DNA of 51,615 nt from Streptomyces noursei. Lineage in GTDB: Bacteria; Actinomycetota; Actinomycetes; Streptomycetales; Streptomycetaceae. The notes beneath the pieces are model-generated. The model was not told where the DNA came from. It saw nothing but the letters and a program-made list of their open reading frames with translations, and ran no database searches. This document shows, one piece after another, positions 45,019 through 51,615 of this stretch (positions are counted from its first letter, which is position 1; each line of letters begins with the position of its first letter). The position numbers and the translations under genes were made by a program. The stretch covers positions 1 through 51,615 of the forward strand of contig NZ_LWBU01000368.1 in NCBI RefSeq assembly GCF_001646665.1. The letters are read 5' to 3'.

Positions 45019-45334
45019 GCCACCGAGTGTAGGCGAGATCGACCACTGGTCCGAATTGGGGACGGGGCGGGAGACGGCACGAGGAAGCGACGGTTCCGGT
45101 CGCGCCGCCGCCACCGGGTGCTCCGATCAGCCGCTGGTCAGCCGCGGGTCCGTCGACGCACCTCGCCCGGCCGCCCGGCGATCACGCGCTGACCTGCGCC
45201 TGAGCCGGGTCGCTGCGGGATCCGCCCGCGGGGCCCGGGAGTCCGCCGGCGGGTCCGCCCCCGGCACTGCCGGGAGCGGCCGGGCCTTCCGGGGGCGGCG
45301 TGCGGTGTGACGGACCTCGCAGCGCGGCGGGACG
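45019..45334. other. purF upstream region
   Basis: These 316 bases should hold the leftward purF promoter near 45019-45130. The hairpin that ends the META lipoprotein gene is at 45255-45298. I see no small gene and no recognisable purine riboswitch. Confidence 0.4.
45255..45298 (-). terminator. hairpin after the META lipoprotein gene
   Basis: CCGCCCCCGG (45255-45264) pairs with CCGGGGGCGG (45289-45298), with an alternative inner CCGG/CCGG pairing. It lies about 40 bases past the stop. No T-run. Confidence 0.5.
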
Positions 45335-46186
45335 TCACTTCCGGGGAGGAGCGGTGGTCGCCGCGTTCTGCGCACCCGCCGCGAAGCCCGAGGCGTCCGG
45401 GGCGGTGACCGTCAGGGTGCGGTGGTCGATCACGTACGTGACCTTGCCCTTCATCGCCTCGAGCAGGGCGCGTTCCAGCTCCATCTGCGGCCCGGCGCAC
45501 AGCTTCCGCGTGGTGGTGACCCGGCCGAACGTCATCGTGGAGCCGTCGGTGGTGACGGGGGCGCTGAACTGGTTGCACCCCAGCGACCCGCGTACGGAGT
45601 CGTCCTTGCCGAACACGAGCGACGCCTTGCCCTCGGTGCCGGCCGGCACCGGGGTGGCGGCCCGGCCGGAGACCAAGGAGTTCACCGTCCACTTGGTGCC
45701 GACGAGCGGCGCGGGCGGCTGCTCGGCGAGCCGGACGGTGTCCCCGTCGGCGGTGGTGAGCGTCAGCCGGCCGTCGTCGAGGGTGGCCTTGAGCTTGCCG
45801 GTGAGCGCGGACTTCAGCGCGTCCTCGAAGCCCTGGAGGGGCTCGGGGCAGCCCATCTCGGTCATCCCGGTGTCGCTGACGGTGATCGTGTCGCCGTCGA
45901 CGGCCGCCCGCGCGTCGAAGTGGTTGCAGCCGAAGTTGCCCTTGGCCCGGCCCTTGTCGTCGATCCGCACGTGGGCCCCGGCCGGGGCGGCGGTCCGCTT
46001 GCCGTCGACGGTGACGCTCTCGACGGTCCAGTGCACCCCGGTGACGGGCACGTCGGGGCGTACGGAACTGCTGCCGGCGCCCGTGCCCCGCCCGTCGCCG
46101 GACTGGGTGCCGCAGGCGGTGAGGGCGAGGGCGAGGAGCGGGACGAGGGCGGCGGCCCCGGTGGCGTACGGCTGCTTCTTCGTCAT
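45335..46186 (-). CDS. lipoprotein with two META domains
   Basis: This 283-residue protein has a type II signal peptide with lipobox LTAC (Cys about residue 25). Two META/HslJ-like domains follow, at about 48-150 (VHWTVESVTVDGK, GNFGCNHFDARAAVDGDTI, MGCPEPLQGFEDAL) and 160-270 (TKWTVNSLVSGR, GSLGCNQFSAPVTTDGSTM, LCAGPQMELERALLEAM). Each carries the paired cysteines typical of the fold. The function of META domains is unsettled; E. coli HslJ is linked to heat and novobiocin stress. ATG 46186 is preferred; ATG 46195 is possible. Confidence 0.88.
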   Translation of the reverse strand: MTKKQPYATGAAALVPLLALALTACGTQSGDGRGTGAGSSSVRPDVPVTGVHWTVESVTVDGKRTAAPAGAHVRIDDKGRAKGNFGCNHFDARAAVDGDTITVSDTGMTEMGCPEPLQGFEDALKSALTGKLKATLDDGRLTLTTADGDTVRLAEQPPAPLVGTKWTVNSLVSGRAATPVPAGTEGKASLVFGKDDSVRGSLGCNQFSAPVTTDGSTMTFGRVTTTRKLCAGPQMELERALLEAMKGKVTYVIDHRTLTVTAPDASGFAAGAQNAATTAPPRK

Positions 46187-46314
46187 GGTCGGCATGGTGA
46201 TGGGACGGACCGGGCGCGGGCCCGGTTCCGTCCCTCGGCCGTCCGGGGGTGCCGGGGCGCAGGGGCGGCGGCCTTCCGCGGGCCGGCGCGGGACCGGGCG
46301 GGGCGCGGTCCTGG

Positions 46315-46438
46315 GGGTCGGCCGAGGACCGGGCGCGGGGACCCGTGGGGCCGGGCCGAGGACACCGGGCGCGGCGGCCCCGCGGGGCCGGCCAAGAACC
46401 GGGCCCCGGCGGCTCCGAAGGGTCAGCCGAGGACCGGG
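46315..46438. repeat. degenerate repeats of 33-37 bp reaching into a gene end
   Basis: Four related units begin near 46315, 46347, 46384 and 46420, each with GGCCGAGGACCGGGC or a close variant. The last covers the 3' end of the leftward gene whose stop is at 46423, so the repeat spans coding and non-coding DNA. Confidence 0.55.
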
Positions 46439-47226
46439 AGGAGCGCCGACAGGTCCGCCCGTTCGCCGCTCGCCCGGACCTGGGCCGCGTCGAGGGCGTC
46501 CGCCCAGGTCGTCCGGCCCGTGGCGAGCCGGATCCAGGTGAGCGGCTCGGTCTCGACCACGTTCGGCGGCGTGCCGCGCGTGTGCCGGGGCCCCTCGACG
46601 CACTGCACCACGGCGTACGGCGGTACCCGCACCTCCACCGACCCGCCCGGCGCCTTCCCCGCCAGCGCGTCGGCCAGCAGGCGGGTGCAGGCGGCCAGCG
46701 CCTGGCGCTCGTACGGGACCGCGAGGCCGGTCGCGTCGTTCAGGTCGTCGGTGTGGACGATCAGTTCGACCGTCCGGGTCACCAGGAAGTCCGCGAGGCG
46801 CACGCCCCCGAAGCGGGTCACGACCAGCCGGTCGCCGGGCGCCTCCAGGGCCTCGGCGAGCCCGCGGCCGGTCTCCTCGTACAGCGCGGCGAGCGCGGCC
46901 GGGTCGGACGCCCCCGCCTCGGCGATCTCGCGGGTGTCGTGGTCCACGTCCCCGGCGTACCGCCGGGTGGCGAGCGGCCACTCCAGCAGCGTCAGGTCGC
47001 GGGTGGCGGGCGCGGGCGCGGCCACGCCGCGGATGACCGAGCGCATCGCCATGGTGACGTGCGCGGCCAGTTCGCGGACCGTCCACTCCCCCAGCCTGGT
47101 CGGCTGTTCCAGCTGCTCGGGCGTGAGGGTGACGACCGCCCGGTGTACGTGGTCGAACTGCGCGAGCACGGCGCTCCGTGTCTTGGCGGGGTCGTAGGCA
47201 CGCGGACGCTTCTTGGCGGGAGGCAT
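46423..47226 (-). CDS. maleylpyruvate isomerase/DinB-like family protein
   Basis: This 267-residue protein has the N-terminal four-helix domain of mycothiol-dependent maleylpyruvate isomerases. LGEWTVRELAAHVTM holds the first conserved His, and VELIVHTDDLNDATG holds the second His and Asp of the metal site. The C-terminal 90 residues resemble a sterol-carrier-like domain. Family members use mycothiol as cofactor or act as DinB-like hydrolases; the substrate is not known. ATG 47226 was chosen over further upstream starts on grounds of codon bias. Confidence 0.85.
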   Translation of the reverse strand: MPPAKKRPRAYDPAKTRSAVLAQFDHVHRAVVTLTPEQLEQPTRLGEWTVRELAAHVTMAMRSVIRGVAAPAPATRDLTLLEWPLATRRYAGDVDHDTREIAEAGASDPAALAALYEETGRGLAEALEAPGDRLVVTRFGGVRLADFLVTRTVELIVHTDDLNDATGLAVPYERQALAACTRLLADALAGKAPGGSVEVRVPPYAVVQCVEGPRHTRGTPPNVVETEPLTWIRLATGRTTWADALDAAQVRASGERADLSALLPVLG

Positions 47227-47311
47227 GGGCCCGAGGCTAGCCGCATCCCGTGTGGCGGGCGGGAGGGGCACGGAAGAGACTGGAAAGGGGCTACGAGAGG
47301 GGTGGAGGATC

Positions 47312-47716
47312 ATGGCGGAACACCCTCACGCCGCGCTGGCGCGCCGAGGCTACGAGGCCTTCAGCGCTGGGGACATGGACACGCTGGCCGGCCTGCTGAC
47401 GGGCGACTGCACGCACCACTCGCCCGGCGAGAGTCAGATGTCCGGGCACTTCAAGGGCCGCGACAACGTCCTGGCCCACTACGGCCGGCTCATGGAACTG
47501 ACCCACGGCACCTTCCGCGTGGAACTGCAGGGCGTCTACCCGGACGGCCGGGGCCACGTCATGGCCGTGCACACGTGGCACGCCGACCGCGGTGACCGGG
47601 GCATCGAGATGAAGGGCGGTCTCTTCTTCACCATCGTCGGGGACAAGGCCACCGACATCGACGAGTGCGTCGAGGACATCGACGAGGCGGACGCCTTCTG
47701 GGATCAGGCCGAGTAG
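47312..47716 (+). CDS. SnoaL-like / NTF2-fold protein
   Basis: This 134-residue protein has the cone-shaped NTF2/SnoaL pattern: RRGYEAFSAGDMDTLAGLL, then HHSPGESQMSGHFKGRDNVL, and strands up to IDECVEDIDEADAFW. It may be an isomerase, a cyclase-like enzyme or a ligand binder; no specific activity can be assigned. GGAGG lies three bases before the ATG, and GAGAGGGG further upstream. Its 3' end overlaps that of the convergent M23 gene by 13 bases. Confidence 0.85.
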   Translation: MAEHPHAALARRGYEAFSAGDMDTLAGLLTGDCTHHSPGESQMSGHFKGRDNVLAHYGRLMELTHGTFRVELQGVYPDGRGHVMAVHTWHADRGDRGIEMKGGLFFTIVGDKATDIDECVEDIDEADAFWDQAE

Positions 47717-48531
47717 GCGCCCGCCCCCACGGTGAACGTGTCGCCGCCCGCCGGTACGCCCACGCCCCGCCAGGTGAACGGGACGCCCCCGGCGGTGCGC
47801 GGATCGGGGCCGTCCATCAGCTGGAAGTGCAGGTGCGGCTCGGTGGAGTTGCCCGAGTTGCCGCAGCTCGCGAGCTGCTGCCCGGCGGCCACCCGGTCGC
47901 CCGGGCGGACGAGCAGGGAGCCGCGCCGCAGGTGGGCGTAGAGCGCGTACGTACCGTCGCCGAGGTCGAGCACCACGTGGTTGCCGATGATGTGGCGCGG
48001 CCCGCCCAGCGACCGGAACGCCCCCTCCACCAGCAGGAAGTACGGCAGCGCCGGCAGCGAGTTGCGGCTCAGGTGGTCCCGCAGGCCGTCCTCCGCGTGC
48101 ACCACGGTCGCGTCGGCGACCGCGAGGAGCGGTGCGCCGAAGGCGGGGAAGTCGGCGTTGCGCCGGACGACGGGCCACAGCGGGGCGAACGGCGGCCGCG
48201 GCCGCTCTTCGGACTCGGCCACGATGTCGATGGCGTACGTCTGCGCCAGCGTGTGCGTGCCGTGGCTGGGCACCTTGTCCGCGGGGCTGTGCGCGGCGGA
48301 CCAGGTGCCGGTGACGGGCGGGTCCACCTCGACGGGGTCCGGCCTGGTGGAGGGGTCACGGCTCTCATGCGTGCGGCGCAGCGCGATGCCGATGGCGACG
48401 GCGGCCAGCAGCGGGAGCCAGCCCAGCCAGTAGTTGTAGGGCAGCTCGACGAAGATGCCGGTGATCGCCTGCGCCGTGAACAGCAGCCACAGGAGGTTGG
48501 CCGCCGTGGTGGCGAGTCTGCGCATGGACAT
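47704..48531 (-). CDS. M23 family peptidase with membrane anchor
   Basis: This 275-residue protein has two N-terminal membrane segments (about 8-30 and 35-50, NLLWLLFTAQAITGIFVEL and WLGWLPLLAAVAIGIAL). A LytM/M23 domain follows. Conserved zinc residues are seen in THTLAQTYAIDIV, the segment YALYAHLRRGSLLVRPGDRV and EPHLHFQL. It lies downstream of an ArsR-like regulator on the same strand. It has no ydaO leader, unlike the other M23 gene of the window. Confidence 0.85.
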   Translation of the reverse strand: MSMRRLATTAANLLWLLFTAQAITGIFVELPYNYWLGWLPLLAAVAIGIALRRTHESRDPSTRPDPVEVDPPVTGTWSAAHSPADKVPSHGTHTLAQTYAIDIVAESEERPRPPFAPLWPVVRRNADFPAFGAPLLAVADATVVHAEDGLRDHLSRNSLPALPYFLLVEGAFRSLGGPRHIIGNHVVLDLGDGTYALYAHLRRGSLLVRPGDRVAAGQQLASCGNSGNSTEPHLHFQLMDGPDPRTAGGVPFTWRGVGVPAGGDTFTVGAGAYSA

Positions 48532-48574
48532 GGTGTTCCCCCATGGTTCGGTCGGGCTTGGTTCGGCTCCGCTC

Positions 48575-48602
48575 GGCCGGTGGCCGGTGGCCGGTGGCCG
48601 GT
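48575..48602. repeat. four tandem GGCCGGT heptamers
   Basis: Four exact 7-bp units lie in the 140-bp space between the regulator and peptidase genes. Confidence 0.85.
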
Positions 48603-48674
48603 CGGGACGGGTCGCGGCTGGTCAGGTCGGGACAGGTCCGGTGGGTTGGTGGAGCGGCGGATGAGGCCGGCGGA

Positions 48675-49199
48675 TCAGGGCCGGGCGGTGGCCAGCGCCA
48701 CGAGCAGCGGCACCACCCGGCCCGGCGGGACCTCGTGGCGCCCGCGCCCGGTGGCGTGCAGCCAGCCGGCGCCGGTCAGCTGGCGCAGGTGGTGGTAGAT
48801 CTGGCCGGTCGTGCCGATGTCCTCCAGCGCGGCCAGCTCGGCGGCGGTGCGGCGACCGCCGAGGATCTCCCGCAGCAGCCGGAGGCGCACCGGGTGGCCC
48901 AGCGCGGCGAACGACTCGGCGGCCTCGGTCCAGTCGTCGTCCACCTGCTCCTGGGCGAGGACGCCGTACTGCCACTCGTACTGCTCCCCCGTCGGCAGTC
49001 GTACGGCTCCGGTGAACAGCACCCCGCCATCGGCCGCACCCATGCGGGCGAGCCGTGCCTTGAGCCCCTCCAGGGCCCAGAAGTCGCCCTCGCCGACGGG
49101 CGGTTCCGCAACGGCGTCGCCGCCCGTGCCCGGCCCCAGCGCGGATTCCAGCGCCGCCAGGCGCTGCTCCAGTGCGGCGACCCGCTCCTCCAGCTCCAT
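48675..49199 (-). CDS. ArsR-like winged-helix transcriptional regulator
   Basis: This 174-residue protein starts with a leucine-zipper-like coiled coil (ELEERVAALEQRLAALESAL). It ends in an ArsR-type winged helix: ALGHPVRLRLLREILGGRRT, then AAELAALEDIGTTGQIYHHL and RQLTGAGWLHATG. No metal-binding cysteines are present, so it probably senses something other than a heavy metal. It precedes the M23 peptidase gene by 143 bases on the same strand. A repeated ACGTA operator-like site sits just upstream of its start codon, suggesting autoregulation. Confidence 0.85.
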   Translation of the reverse strand: MELEERVAALEQRLAALESALGPGTGGDAVAEPPVGEGDFWALEGLKARLARMGAADGGVLFTGAVRLPTGEQYEWQYGVLAQEQVDDDWTEAAESFAALGHPVRLRLLREILGGRRTAAELAALEDIGTTGQIYHHLRQLTGAGWLHATGRGRHEVPPGRVVPLLVALATARP

Positions 49200-49211
49200 G
49201 ACCCAGAGAAT

Positions 49212-49231
49212 ACGTAGTTACGTAATTACGT
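49212..49231 (-). promoter_or_regulatory. candidate operator with three ACGT boxes
   Basis: ACGT occurs at 49212, 49220 and 49228, exactly 8 bp apart, and ACGTAATTACGT (49220-49231) is a perfect 12-bp palindrome. It lies 13-32 bases upstream of the ArsR-like start codon, where it would cover the promoter. It is strikingly AT-rich for the genome. Confidence 0.6.
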
Positions 49232-49256
49232 GCAAGGCGACAGGGGTGACGGTACG

Positions 49257-49294
49257 AAAAAACCCCGCCCGGACCGCGAGGTCCGGACGGGGTT
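49257..49294 (-). terminator. intrinsic terminator of purL
   Basis: Read leftward, AACCCCG and CCGGACC pair with GGTCCGG and CGGGGTT, with one internal mismatch and loop TCGC. A run of six Ts follows. It begins about 40 bases past the purL stop. Confidence 0.85.
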
Positions 49295-49336
49295 CTTCGA
49301 TCGGTACGCGGGCGCCGACGCATCGGCCCCCGCGGC

Positions 49337-51610
49337 TCAGGCCAGCAGGCCGGGGATGGTGGCTTCGTGGGCGTGGCGGAGTTCGTCCAGGGGGATGGTG
49401 AACTGGCCCTGGATGTCGATGGTGTTGCCGTCGATGACGCCGATGCGGGTGGCGGGCAGGCCGCGGGCGCCGCACATGTCGGTGAAGCGGAGTTCCTCGC
49501 TGCGGGGGACGGCGACGACCGCGCGGCCGGCCGATTCGCTGAAGAGGAAGGTGAAGGCGTCCAGCCCGTCCGGGACGATGAGGCGGGCGCCGTTGTTGCC
49601 GCGCAGGCAGGACTCGGCGACGGCCTGGATCAGTCCGCCGTCGGACAGGTCGTGGGCGGCGTCGATCATGCCGTCGCGGGAAGCGGCGATCAGGATCTCG
49701 CCGAGCAGCTTCTCCCGGTCCAGGTCCACCGCCGGCGGCAGGCCGCCGAGGTGTTGGTGGACGACCTCGGACCATGCCGAGCCGCCGAACTCCTCCCGGG
49801 TGTCGCCCAGCAGGTAAAGCAGCTGGCCCTCCTGTGCGAAGGCGATGGGGGTGCGGCGGTTGACGTCGTCGATCACACCGAGGACGGCGACGACCGGGGT
49901 GGGGTGGATCGCCACCTCACCGGTCTGGTTGTAGAGGGAGACGTTGCCGCCGGTGACCGGGGTGCCGAGCTTCTGGCAGCCGTCGGCGAGACCACGGGTG
50001 GCCTCGGCGAACTGCCACATCACCGCCGGGTCCTCCGGCGAGCCGAAGTTCAGACAGTCCGAGATCGCCAGCGGCTTCGCGCCGGAGGCGGCGACATTGC
50101 GGTACGACTCCGCCAGCGCCAACTGCGCACCGGTGTAGGGGTCGAGCTTCGCGTACCGGCCGTTGCCGTCCGTCGCGATCGCCACACCCAGATTCGTGTC
50201 GGCATCGATCCGGATCATGCCCGAATCCTCGGGCTGCGCCAGCACCGTGTTGCCCTGCACGAACCGGTCGTACTGATCGGTGATCCACGCCTTCGACGCC
50301 TGATTCGGATGCGCCACCAGCTTCAGCACCTGCTCACGCAGCTCCTCGGAGCTTTGCGGGCGGGGCAGCTTGTTCGCGTCGTCGGCCTGGAGAGCGTCCT
50401 GCCAGGCGGGGCGGGCGTAGGGGCGGTGGTAGGTGGGGCCCTCGTGGGCGACGGTGCCCGGGGGCACGTCCACGATCTGCTCACCGTGCCAGAAGATCTC
50501 CAGCCGCTCGCCGTCGGTGACCTCACCGATGACGGTGGCGATGACGTCCCACTTCTCGCAGATCTCCATGAAACGGTCGACGTGCTGCGGCTCGACGATC
50601 GCGCACATCCGCTCCTGCGACTCGCTCATGAGGATCTCCTCCGGCGAGAGCGACGCATCACGCAGCGGCACCGTCTCCAGCTCCACCCGCATACCGCCGG
50701 TACCGGCGGAGGCGAGCTCGGAGGTTGCGCAGGACAGGCCCGCGCCACCCAGGTCCTGGATGCCGGCGACGAGCTTCTCCTTGAAGATCTCAAGGGTGCA
50801 CTCGATCAGCAGCTTCTCCTGGAACGGGTCACCGACCTGCACCGCCGGACGCTTGGTGGGCTTGCCCGTGCCGGAGGCACTGTCGCCCGCAGCGTCGAAC
50901 GTCTCGGACGCCAGGACCGAGACGCCGCCGATGCCGTCACCACCGGTGCGGGCGCCGTAGAGGATGACCTTGTTGCCCGGGCCGGACGCCTTGGCCAGGT
51001 GGATGTCCTCGTGCCGCATCACACCGATGCAGCCGGCGTTGACCAGCGGATTGCCCTGGTAGCAGGAGTCGAAGACCACCTCGCCGCCGATGTTCGGCAG
51101 GCCCAGGCAGTTGCCGTAACCGCCGATACCCGCGACCACACCCGGCAGGACACGCTTGGTGTCGGGATGGTCGGCCGCACCGAACCGCAGCGGGTCCACC
51201 ACCGCGACCGGACGGGCACCCATGGCGAGAATGTCGCGGACGATGCCGCCCACACCGGTGGCCGCACCCTGGTACGGCTCGATGTAGGAAGGGTGGTTGT
51301 GCGACTCGACCTTGAAGGTCACCGCATACCCCTGACCCACATCCACCACACCGGCGTTCTCACCGATGCCGACGAGCAGCGCATCGTTCTCCGGCGCCTT
51401 CTCACCGAACTGCTTCAGGTGGACCTTGCTGCTCTTGTACGAGCAGTGCTCGGACCACATCACCGAGTACATCGCCAGCTCCGCCCCCGTGGGGCGCCGG
51501 CCCAGGATCTCCCGGATCCGCTCGTACTCGTCCTTCTTCAGACCGAGCTCGGCCCACGGCTGCTCGACATCAGGGGTCTCGGTGGCGTGCTTGACGGTGT
51601 CGAGGCTCAT
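49337..51610 (-). CDS. purL: phosphoribosylformylglycinamidine synthase subunit PurL
   Basis: This 757-residue protein is the small-type PurL that works with PurS and PurQ to convert FGAR to FGAM, the fourth step of purine synthesis. Motifs include WSEHCSYKSSK, FKVESHNHPSYIEPYQGAATG with the catalytic His, GARTGGDGIGGVSVLASETF, and QDLGGAGLSCATSELA. The C-terminal half has DCLNFGSPEDPAVMWQF and HDLSDGGLIQAVAESCL. The start ATG is at 51610, six bases from the window edge, so the gene is complete, but purQ, purS and the promoter lie outside. Confidence 0.96.
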   Translation of the reverse strand: MSLDTVKHATETPDVEQPWAELGLKKDEYERIREILGRRPTGAELAMYSVMWSEHCSYKSSKVHLKQFGEKAPENDALLVGIGENAGVVDVGQGYAVTFKVESHNHPSYIEPYQGAATGVGGIVRDILAMGARPVAVVDPLRFGAADHPDTKRVLPGVVAGIGGYGNCLGLPNIGGEVVFDSCYQGNPLVNAGCIGVMRHEDIHLAKASGPGNKVILYGARTGGDGIGGVSVLASETFDAAGDSASGTGKPTKRPAVQVGDPFQEKLLIECTLEIFKEKLVAGIQDLGGAGLSCATSELASAGTGGMRVELETVPLRDASLSPEEILMSESQERMCAIVEPQHVDRFMEICEKWDVIATVIGEVTDGERLEIFWHGEQIVDVPPGTVAHEGPTYHRPYARPAWQDALQADDANKLPRPQSSEELREQVLKLVAHPNQASKAWITDQYDRFVQGNTVLAQPEDSGMIRIDADTNLGVAIATDGNGRYAKLDPYTGAQLALAESYRNVAASGAKPLAISDCLNFGSPEDPAVMWQFAEATRGLADGCQKLGTPVTGGNVSLYNQTGEVAIHPTPVVAVLGVIDDVNRRTPIAFAQEGQLLYLLGDTREEFGGSAWSEVVHQHLGGLPPAVDLDREKLLGEILIAASRDGMIDAAHDLSDGGLIQAVAESCLRGNNGARLIVPDGLDAFTFLFSESAGRAVVAVPRSEELRFTDMCGARGLPATRIGVIDGNTIDIQGQFTIPLDELRHAHEATIPGLLA

Positions 51611-51615
51611 CAGAT

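Noticed and set aside
42412..45192. Plus-strand frame of 926 codons across purM and purF
   Set aside because: It covers two certain genes on the other strand and has no recognisable domain.

Overview
The window is high-GC chromosomal DNA of a Streptomyces. The evidence is strong G/C bias at third codon positions, frequent GTG starts, and a set of genes typical of the genus: bldC, an AtrA-like TetR regulator, a sporulation-associated regulator containing a rare TTA codon, a ydaO-type c-di-AMP leader in front of a cell-wall peptidase, and an N-terminally membrane-anchored DsbA/CcdA pair. From memory, the gene order follows the S. coelicolor purL-bldC-trmB-atrA-marR region (about SCO4079 to SCO4122), written here in reverse. 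I see no prophage, no insertion sequence and no CRISPR array. I also see no obvious biosynthetic cluster.

Layout. 1-342: gene-free, with a perfect 22-bp palindrome. 343-3938: a MarR regulator divergent from an MFS exporter, then a PAS-SpoIIE phosphatase-kinase gene broken by a one-base frameshift. 4155-8823: a type II NADH dehydrogenase, the AtrA-like regulator, and a membrane-tethered ECF sigma factor with a zinc finger and a sugar-binding NPCBM domain. 8937-13170: an asparagine-synthetase-like protein divergent from the TTA-containing regulator. 13241-16763: L-2-hydroxyglutarate oxidase, TrmB and a PrsW-type membrane protease. 17011-19694: the riboswitch-controlled M23 peptidase and a membrane PP2C phosphatase. 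19935-20260: tRNA-fMet and tRNA-Lys. 20357-27800: a large secreted FG-GAP protein with an orphan repeat module behind it, a DEAD-box helicase with an RGG-like tail, a lipoprotein and a small zincin. 27860-31718: a membrane metallophosphoesterase, three tRNAs (Glu, Asp, Phe), and a block of poorly known small and membrane proteins. 31852-38044: CcdA, DsbA, an Ala-rich exported protein and HrpA. 38143-42315: a second tRNA-Asp, bldC, valine dehydrogenase and a DUF3073 protein. 42373-51610: purM and purF, a META-domain lipoprotein, a maleylpyruvate-isomerase-like protein, a SnoaL-like protein, a second M23 peptidase with its ArsR-like regulator, and purL.

How the parts fit. Two themes stand out. 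One is housekeeping: purL, purF and purM supply steps 1, 4 and 5 of purine synthesis, with tRNAs, TrmB and two RNA helicases for RNA metabolism. The other is developmental and envelope control: BldC, the AtrA-like regulator, the sugar-sensing sigma factor, the bldA-dependent regulator, SpoIIE-type phosphatases and c-di-AMP-controlled wall hydrolysis. No single feature is certainly a new system. The strongest leads are the one-piece sigma/zinc-finger/NPCBM protein, the TTA codon, the degenerate asparagine-synthetase-like enzyme, the left-edge palindrome and the operator-like repeats.
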